Under the pieces are notes generated by a model. The model was not told the origin of the DNA. It did no database searches and saw only the letters and a program-made list of their open reading frames with translations. Source: an uncultured Campylobacter sp. (GTDB lineage: Bacteria > Campylobacterota > Campylobacteria > Campylobacterales > Campylobacteraceae). From it: a DNA stretch of 48,003 nucleotides. Below are positions 42,800 through 48,003 of this stretch, in pieces (within the stretch, counting starts at the first letter, position 1; every line of letters begins with the position of its first letter). The translations under genes and the position numbers were made by a program. The stretch is from contig NZ_CALKZP010000009.1 in assembly GCF_938002845.1 (NCBI RefSeq), forward strand, positions 1-48,003, written 5' to 3'.

Positions 42800-43855
42800 A
42801 TGCAAGAAGCAAAAACGAGAAAATTTAGTCTCAGGTTTAATCACGAAATTTCAAGTAGCGGCGCAGAGGTACGGCTTTGGCTGCCGTTAGTGCTGCAAGA
42901 GCCGTATCAGAGGTTGCTTGGCGAATATCATGCCCGCTCAAATGCGCAAGAGTCTGCTATCTGCGGAGATCATATAAGCACGTACTACGCGCGCTTCGCA
43001 CCCGATAAAGAGGCAAGAGCAGGCGTCGGCAAATACGGCGAGCAAGGTGTCGTAGGCGAAGAGGATGATTATTTTGAGCTTAGCTTTGATATTGAAATTT
43101 CGGAGCGAAATACCGATTTTAGCAAGGTAAGTTTTAATGAAAACGAGCGCTTGAGCCCAGAGATCGAGGAGTTTTTAAAGCCATCAAAGCTAATTCCGGT
43201 AGAAGGCGCTGCGAAACAAAAATCAGACGAGATCACCGGCTCGCTTAAAGGCGATCTGGAAAAGGCGCGCGCGATTTATGAATGGGTCGCAAAAAATATG
43301 AGCCGCGATAATGGCGTGATCGCATGCGGCAGCGGCGATGCAGCGACAATTTTAAGCAGCGGCAAGCTAAGCGGCAAATGCGCCGATATTAATAGCGTGT
43401 TCGTATCGCTCTGCAGGGCAGCTGGCATTCCTGCTCGCGCTATTTACGGCATCCGCACGGGCGCAGCGCAGAAATTTTCGCCTGAAATGGGTGTCATGGG
43501 CGCCCTAAGTGGCGGTGCGCTTGAAATTTCGGGCGCGCAGCACTGTAGAGCGGAATTTTATCTAAAAGGCTATGGCTGGATCCCCGTCGATCCCGCGGAC
43601 GTTACGAAGGTGCGACTCGGCGAAGGCTTAAGCGAGGATGATTCTAAGCTGGCGCAGGTGCGCGAGTATCTTTTCGGTAACTGGGAGCCGTGCTGGCTGG
43701 GTTTTAACTATGCTCGCGAAATCGTGCTAAATCCGCGCCCGGCGCACGTTCCGATTGAAATTTTTTCGCATCCGTATTGCGAAGTGGGCGGCACGCCGAA
43801 AGATCCGTACTCGCCTAAAAATTTTATCTACGAGTATTTTTCGCGAGAAATTTAG
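42800..43855 (+). CDS. transglutaminase-like protein, cytoplasmic paralogue
   Basis: This 351-residue protein has a transglutaminase-like core. The catalytic triad is visible: Cys194 in LSGKCADINSVFVSLCR, His248 in GAQHCRAEFYLKG, and Asp264 in WIPVDPADV. The N-terminal part (1-140) is a family-specific beta-rich region. There is no signal peptide: the start MQEAKTRKFSLRFNHEI aligns directly with the mature start of the next paralogue (KKRTFGLSLNHEI), so it looks cytoplasmic. It could be a protease or amidase. AAAGGAG precedes the ATG. Confidence 0.85.
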   Translation: MQEAKTRKFSLRFNHEISSSGAEVRLWLPLVLQEPYQRLLGEYHARSNAQESAICGDHISTYYARFAPDKEARAGVGKYGEQGVVGEEDDYFELSFDIEISERNTDFSKVSFNENERLSPEIEEFLKPSKLIPVEGAAKQKSDEITGSLKGDLEKARAIYEWVAKNMSRDNGVIACGSGDAATILSSGKLSGKCADINSVFVSLCRAAGIPARAIYGIRTGAAQKFSPEMGVMGALSGGALEISGAQHCRAEFYLKGYGWIPVDPADVTKVRLGEGLSEDDSKLAQVREYLFGNWEPCWLGFNYAREIVLNPRPAHVPIEIFSHPYCEVGGTPKDPYSPKNFIYEYFSREI

Positions 43856-44190
43856 CCTTCTGACGGCTTGCATTTTGCTGCCGCGATTTGCTTAAGCTAA
43901 GCTGCCGCGCTTCGTCAAAGCTTAACCGTTTCATCGAAACGCACGCTTGGCTTTTGCGACAGCGGCGCTTTTTGCGTGGTTTAGCCTACGCCGCCGATAC
44001 ATACTGCCTGCGCGCCTAGTTTGCGGGCTATCATGCCCGCTTTGGCGAAATTTCGCGCTATATCTTGAAGCGAAATTTTAAAATTTTAAAGCTGGTGAAA
44101 TTTTAAATTTAGCGATTTCAAAGCCGCAAAAGGTTAAAATCCACGCGTAATTAGGGCTAAGGCTTAGCCATTTTATTTTGAAGGCATTTC
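43856..44190. other. spacer between paralogues, possible coding relic
   Basis: This 335-base spacer has no full gene. On the minus strand from about 44084 to 43982, a 33-codon open stretch reads like protein (for example IARNFAKAGMIARKLG, then AQAVCIGGVG and a stop) but has no start or ribosome binding site; it may be a relic or chance. A TTAAAAT -10-like box lies at 44134-44140. A perfect six-bp hairpin (GGCTAA...TTAGCC, 44155-44169) followed by ATTTTATTTT lies just ahead of the next gene. Confidence 0.5.
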
Positions 44191-45261
44191 ATGCAAAGAC
44201 GCGATTTTTTAAGAAACACTGCGATTTTAGGCGCCGTTATGGCAACTCCGAGTACCATTTTGGGCGGGGAAAAAGTCATTGGCAAAAAGAGAACTTTCGG
44301 GCTCTCGCTAAATCACGAAATTTTGGAGAAGGGCAAGCAGACGCGGCTTTGGATACCGCTTCCTCTTATCACGGAATATCAAAAAGTAAGCGACGTAAAA
44401 TTTGACGGTAATTTCAACGATCCGTCCGTGGACTACGGCGAAATTCCGACGCTCTATGCCGGCTACGTCGGTGTGGCAAAGCCCACGCTAAATATTAAAT
44501 TTAGCGTCGAGACCTTTGAGCGTAACACCGACTTTAGCAAGGTAAAATTTAATCCGAACGAAAAGCTTAACCCCGAGGTGGCGAAGTTTTTAGAGCCTAG
44601 TGCGCAGATTCAAATCGACGGCGTCGTCAAGCAAAAATCAGACGAGATCGCAGGCGGCATAAAGGGCGATTTGGAAAAGGCGCGCGCGATTTATACGTGG
44701 GTGGCGAACACTATGCAGCGCGATAACAGTGTGCTAGGCTGCGGGTTAGGGGACGTGAAGCAAATTTTAAGTAGCGGCAAGCTAAGCGGCAAATGCACCG
44801 ACATAAATAGTGTTTTCGTTGCACTTTGCCGCGCGCAAGGCATCGCCGCAAGAGAGATGTTTGGTATCCGCGTCGGCGCGTCGAGATTTAGCGCTCAAAT
44901 GGGCGTCGCGCCTAAAGACGGCGTCAGCCATATCTCGGGCGCACAGCACTGCAGAGCGGAATTTTATCTAAAAGGCCACGGCTGGATCCCGGTCGATCCC
45001 GCAGACGTTACAAAGGTACGATTGGGCGAGAAGCTAAGCAATGACGATAGCAAGCTCGCTAAAATCCGCGAATATTTATTCGGCAACTGGGAGATGTGCT
45101 GGATCGGCTTTAACTACGGCAGAGACTTTACGCTAAGCCCACGCCCGGCGCAGTTTCCGATCAATAATTTCGGCTATCCTTACGGCGAAGTGGACGGCAA
45201 CACGCTTAATTATTACTCGCCGAAAGATTTCAGCTACGATTACAGATCGAAGGAGCTGTAG
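44191..45261 (+). CDS. transglutaminase-like protein with Tat signal, exported paralogue
   Basis: This 356-residue protein is closely related to the preceding paralogue. It begins MQRRDFLRNTAILGAVMATP, a twin-arginine signal (Arg3-Arg4) followed by a hydrophobic stretch, so it should be exported folded. The catalytic residues are Cys202 (LSGKCTDINSVFV), His253 (GAQHCRAEFYL) and Asp269 (WIPVDPADV). Many central and C-terminal segments match the first copy word for word, so the pair is a tandem duplication with a change of location. GAAGG stands seven bases before the ATG. Substrate unknown; periplasmic protein or peptide processing is plausible. Confidence 0.87.
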   Translation: MQRRDFLRNTAILGAVMATPSTILGGEKVIGKKRTFGLSLNHEILEKGKQTRLWIPLPLITEYQKVSDVKFDGNFNDPSVDYGEIPTLYAGYVGVAKPTLNIKFSVETFERNTDFSKVKFNPNEKLNPEVAKFLEPSAQIQIDGVVKQKSDEIAGGIKGDLEKARAIYTWVANTMQRDNSVLGCGLGDVKQILSSGKLSGKCTDINSVFVALCRAQGIAAREMFGIRVGASRFSAQMGVAPKDGVSHISGAQHCRAEFYLKGHGWIPVDPADVTKVRLGEKLSNDDSKLAKIREYLFGNWEMCWIGFNYGRDFTLSPRPAQFPINNFGYPYGEVDGNTLNYYSPKDFSYDYRSKEL

Positions 45262-45660
45262 CGGCGCGCATTTTGCTATGCGGCACGCCAGCTTGGGCTT
45301 TTTGAGTGGGCATGTAGAGGGACTTTCGGCTAGGCGGTTTTAAAGCGAATGTATAAAAATGCGCCTAATCTGCGCGCTACCGCGCCTGCATCGGCAAAAA
45401 ATTCCGCGCTTTATTTGGCGTGGAATTTTAAAATTTTTTAGAATTTTGTGAGCGGCGAAATTTTAAAATTCCAAGATGAATAAAATTTTGAAATTTTTCG
45501 GCGCGCAAAATTTTGAAATTTACGGCTTGCGGAATTTAAAATTTCGCCTCTTTGCCACTCTGTGCGAAATTTGGTAGCGGTAAAATTTGCAGATAAAATT
45601 CCACGTCTAAAGCTGACGAGGGTGCGACAAGATTATTAAGATTATACTTAAAGGTAAAAT
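45262..45660. other. intergenic region with inverted RAATTY repeat
   Basis: No gene is seen. The right half is packed with GGAATTTTAAAATTT and AAATTTTGAAATTT phrases. GGAATTTTAAAATTT (45422-45436) and AAATTTTAAAATTCC (45458-45472) form a perfect 15-bp inverted repeat around a 21-base loop. Confidence 0.6.
45422..45472. repeat. 15-bp perfect inverted repeat
   Basis: The two arms are exact reverse complements and each arm contains the palindrome AATTTTAAAATT. There is no T-run. The element is of the same kind as those at 2802 and 25358. Confidence 0.7.
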
Positions 45661-46062
45661 TTGAAAACCGAACTAGAAAATCCCGCGCAAGAAACCTTGA
45701 CGCAAAAGCGAGAATATCCTGGCAAAAATCGCTTCAGCACGCGCAGTCTGTGGCTGATATTCGCCGCGATTTTTAGCGCGGTTGCGGCGACGTTTTGCTG
45801 CCTGCCCGCGCTTTTATTTTTGATTTTCGGCGCGAGCTTTTCCATTTTTTCAGGCGCGGAGGCGCTGGAAGGTTACCGCGCGCCACTCTCTGTGCTAGCG
45901 CTTTTTTGCTTCGCGCTTTCTGCATTTTTCTTTTTCAAAAAGCCGCGCGCATGCTCGCTGCAAAGCAGGCGCAAAAAGTGGATCCTAATCTACGCGCTCT
46001 TAGGAGCCTTGCTTGCATTTATGCTTACATATCCCGAAATTTTAGGAGGGCTTTATGCGTAA
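45661..46062 (+). CDS. MerT-like small membrane transporter
   Basis: This 133-residue protein with three membrane helices (about 29-60, 73-92, 106-124) resembles MerT, which carries mercuric ion inward. The first helix has the cysteine pair in ATFCCLPALLFLIFGAS, the hallmark of MerT. The second cysteine pair of MerT is reduced to one Cys in PRACSLQ. The start is TTG at 45661 with AAAGG upstream. It overlaps the next gene (MerP-like) by eight bases. No merA or merR is near, so the metal may not be mercury. Confidence 0.75.
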   Translation: MKTELENPAQETLTQKREYPGKNRFSTRSLWLIFAAIFSAVAATFCCLPALLFLIFGASFSIFSGAEALEGYRAPLSVLALFCFALSAFFFFKKPRACSLQSRRKKWILIYALLGALLAFMLTYPEILGGLYA

Positions 46063-46315
46063 AATTTTGTTTTTGATGCTTGGATTTACGGCACTTTTTG
46101 CCGACAAAGAGGTTAAAATTTACGTGGAAAAAATCCACTGCCCGCTCTGCACTACGATCGTGCGAAAGGCGCTTTTGCAAACGCCAGGCGTGATAAGCGC
46201 GAAGGTTTCACAGCAGAGCAAAACCGCGACCGTCGCGGCAAAGGATGATGCAAACGAGACCGCGATGCTTGAGGCAATCGCTAAAACGGGCTATGAAGGT
46301 GTAATCGTAAAATAA
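46055..46315 (+). CDS. MerP-like periplasmic heavy-metal-binding protein
   Basis: This 86-residue protein has a signal peptide (MRKILFLMLGFTALFA) and an HMA domain with the metal site HCPLCTTIV (Cys29, Cys32) and the fold's usual TPGVISAKVS and KTGYEGVIV. It is the MerP-type partner of the upstream MerT-like protein and would pass a soft metal ion to it. The gene overlaps merT-like by eight bases. The metal is not known; copper and mercury are possible. Confidence 0.85.
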   Translation: MRKILFLMLGFTALFADKEVKIYVEKIHCPLCTTIVRKALLQTPGVISAKVSQQSKTATVAAKDDANETAMLEAIAKTGYEGVIVK

Positions 46316-46477
46316 AAATCCCCGGCAAAATTCTGACTAAATTTTAAATAAAATTCTTGCTAAATTTCGGTAAAATTCATGCGACTTTGCATAAAATTTC
46401 ATTTTGCGGGGCTTGCCTGCAGCGTAAGCTAGTGCAATCGATAAAGTCTGCGCGTATTTTGCGGAAGCGCTATGCCG

Positions 46478-46545
46478 GCGCGGTCGCGTTTAAATTTATC
46501 AGAATTTCGTAAGCGCTTAAGCGAGCGCGGTCGCTTTTAAATTTA
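46478..46545. repeat. 21-bp direct repeat upstream of pepD
   Basis: The segments 46478-46498 and 46525-46545 agree at 20 of 21 bases, sharing GCGCGGTCGC then TTTAAATTTA. The copies start 47 bases apart and lie 53-120 bases ahead of the pepD start. They could be a direct-repeat operator or two copies of the spacer repeat. Confidence 0.7.
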
Positions 46546-46597
46546 ACGGGTGTGTCGCAATAACGCGCGGATATAAATAAATTCAAAAGGAGTAAAC

Positions 46598-47875
46598 ATG
46601 CAAAAAAACGAGGTTATGAATGATTTTAAGAAGCTGTGCGAGATACCTCACTGCAGCTGCGAAACGGAGCAGATGAGGGAGTTTTTGGCGGATTTTGCGC
46701 GCTCTCAGGGCTTTAGCGTAAACGTCGATGAGGCTGGTAACATCCACGCCGTAAAGGGCGAGCCTAAAATTTGCCTGCAAAGCCACTACGACATGGTTTG
46801 CGTGGGCGCGGCGCCGAATTTGCAGCTCATCGAAGAGGACGGCATCCTAAGGGCGAAAAACTCAACTCTGGGCGCTGATGATGGCATCGGCGTGGCGATG
46901 ATGATGGGCGCGATGCGGGAGTTTGCGAACCTAGAGTGCCTATTTACCAACGACGAAGAGGTAGGGCTCGTGGGCGCAAATGCCTTTAAGGGTAAAATTC
47001 TATCTCCAAATTTGCTAAATTTAGACAGCGAAGAGGATGACCGCGTGACGCTAGGATGCGCCGGAGGCATAAACGTAAGCGCAAAAATCGGCGCCGCGAG
47101 CGTCAAAAAGAGCGGTAAAATTTACGAGATCGGCGTCACCGGGCTTAGCGGCGGGCACTCGGGCAACGAGATACATAAAAATATCCCAAATGCAACGAAG
47201 CTGCTGGCGAAATTCCTCGCCGAGGAGGGCTGTGAGCTCATAAGCTTGGATTTTGGCGAGAGGAGCAACTCGATCCCCGCAAATGCCGTATGTAAGGCGC
47301 TGTGCGCGCATGAGCCGAAGCAGCGCGGCCTGGCGTGGGTAAAGAGCCTCGGCGAGGGCGAAGCGGACGTACTGGTAAACAGCGGCAAAATTTTGGCGCT
47401 AATTAACTCCTTTGCCCAGGGTGTGCGCAGCTACGACACGCAGCTTGGCATGGTAAACGAAAGCATAAATCTCTCGACCGTCAAGCAGAAGGGTGAAGTG
47501 ATCGAGTTTGACTTTTTCGCTCGCGCGATGAAGCGAGAGGGGCTAGAAAATTTGGGCTTTGAGACCGCTACGCTAGCTAGCGCGCTGGGCTTTGAGGTTA
47601 GAATAGCCGACCGCTCGGCGAACTGGGCGCCGTGCATCAGCGACTTTGCCCATCTGGTGCTTGAGGAACTGCAAAAACAAAAGCCGCAGGCGAAATTTGC
47701 CGCCGTGCACGCAGGCCTTGAGTGCGGCGTGCTGGTCGCAAAACAACCCGAGCTGCAAGCCTGCTCCATAGGCCCAAACATCCACTCGCCTCACTCCGTA
47801 AACGAGCACTGCGAGATAGCGTCGGTGGAGATGGTGGCGGAAGTCGTAAGAAATATAATCGCTAGGCTTCAGTAG
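46598..47875 (+). CDS. pepD: M20 family aminoacyl-histidine dipeptidase (PepD-like)
   Basis: This 425-residue zinc dipeptidase has the PepD-type M20 signature: CLQSHYDMVCVG (His63, Asp65), NSTLGADDGIGVAMMMG (Asp94 with the paired Asp95), TNDEEVGLVGA (Glu120, Glu121), LNLDSEE and GLSGGHSGNEIHKNIPNA in the lid domain. The final zinc ligand is in SPHSVNEHCEIAS. It is shorter than E. coli PepD (485) but complete. It hydrolyses X-His and other dipeptides in the cytoplasm, fitting amino-acid-based nutrition. An AAAGGAG stands seven bases before the ATG. Confidence 0.9.
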   Translation: MQKNEVMNDFKKLCEIPHCSCETEQMREFLADFARSQGFSVNVDEAGNIHAVKGEPKICLQSHYDMVCVGAAPNLQLIEEDGILRAKNSTLGADDGIGVAMMMGAMREFANLECLFTNDEEVGLVGANAFKGKILSPNLLNLDSEEDDRVTLGCAGGINVSAKIGAASVKKSGKIYEIGVTGLSGGHSGNEIHKNIPNATKLLAKFLAEEGCELISLDFGERSNSIPANAVCKALCAHEPKQRGLAWVKSLGEGEADVLVNSGKILALINSFAQGVRSYDTQLGMVNESINLSTVKQKGEVIEFDFFARAMKREGLENLGFETATLASALGFEVRIADRSANWAPCISDFAHLVLEELQKQKPQAKFAAVHAGLECGVLVAKQPELQACSIGPNIHSPHSVNEHCEIASVEMVAEVVRNIIARLQ

Positions 47876-48003
47876 CTCGGAACGGCTTGTCTTTTGAGCG
47901 TCTTTACAGAAACCCCGCCTGCGGTGTCGCTACGCTGGTTTTGAATGAGTTTGAAATTTTAAGTCTGCGGCAGACTACTTGTCTAGCCTTGACTTAAAAT
48001 TTC

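Overview
The window looks like a chromosomal segment of a high-GC Campylobacter, most likely from the oral C. gracilis/rectus/showae/curvus group; this is inferred from gene content and word use, not from a database search. The supporting signs are Campylobacter-type gene neighbourhoods (ligA-x-tlyA-lipocalin-ribF and a metallohydrolase-nadE-lpxK-thrC-kdsB run), AT-rich TATAAT/TAAAAT -10 boxes, a G8 homopolymer, and GC-rich genes separated by spacers full of AAATTT-type words. No tRNA, rRNA, CRISPR array, insertion sequence or prophage was seen.

Layout. 1-5350: RidA, a SUKH-fold protein, a MOSC protein, an alanine/sodium symporter and an LCM-type methyltransferase, loosely spaced. 5704-19935: an energy-metabolism block with a Crp/Fnr regulator, an eleven-gene minus-strand operon for a group 4 [NiFe] hydrogenase (hyfA-B-C-E-F-G-H-I, hycH-like, hycI-like, focA-like), and a divergent fdhF carrying an in-frame UGA selenocysteine codon with a visible SECIS hairpin. 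Together these encode a formate hydrogenlyase: formate is moved by the FNT channel, oxidised by FdhF, and electrons pass through HyfA, HyfH and HyfI to the NiFe site in HyfG, beside a membrane arm of HyfB, C, E and F. HyfD and an FhlA/HyfR-type activator are absent from the cluster. 20854-26425: an orphan TRAP binding protein, a DHH phosphoesterase with a small partner and an Rrf2 regulator, rpsO, and an unrecognised two-helix membrane protein downstream of the G8 tract. 26742-40541: cmoA, then a long minus-strand run reading nadE, DegT-like, lpxK, argB, thrC, kdsB, ligA, an orphan ORF, tlyA, a lipocalin lipoprotein and ribF, with many stop/start overlaps. 40637-47875: a metallo-beta-lactamase-fold hydrolase, cmoB, tandem transglutaminase-like paralogues (one with a Tat signal, one without), a MerT/MerP-like pair and a PepD-type dipeptidase.

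Most unusual feature. Several conserved proteins (TlyA, RibF, ThrC, LpxK, the SUKH protein and the tail of the TRAP binding protein) carry in-frame low-complexity stretches absent from the usual family members. Most of them are built from RAATTY-centred units separated by GC-rich DNA, and some are clear tandem repeats (36 bp in tlyA, 48 bp in the SUKH gene, about 20-33 bp in lpxK). The same words, as palindromes and degenerate repeats, fill the intergenic spacers, and an orphan ORF between ligA and tlyA is made of the same material. This resembles in principle the Rickettsia palindromic elements that insert into ORFs, but the family here is not one I recognise.
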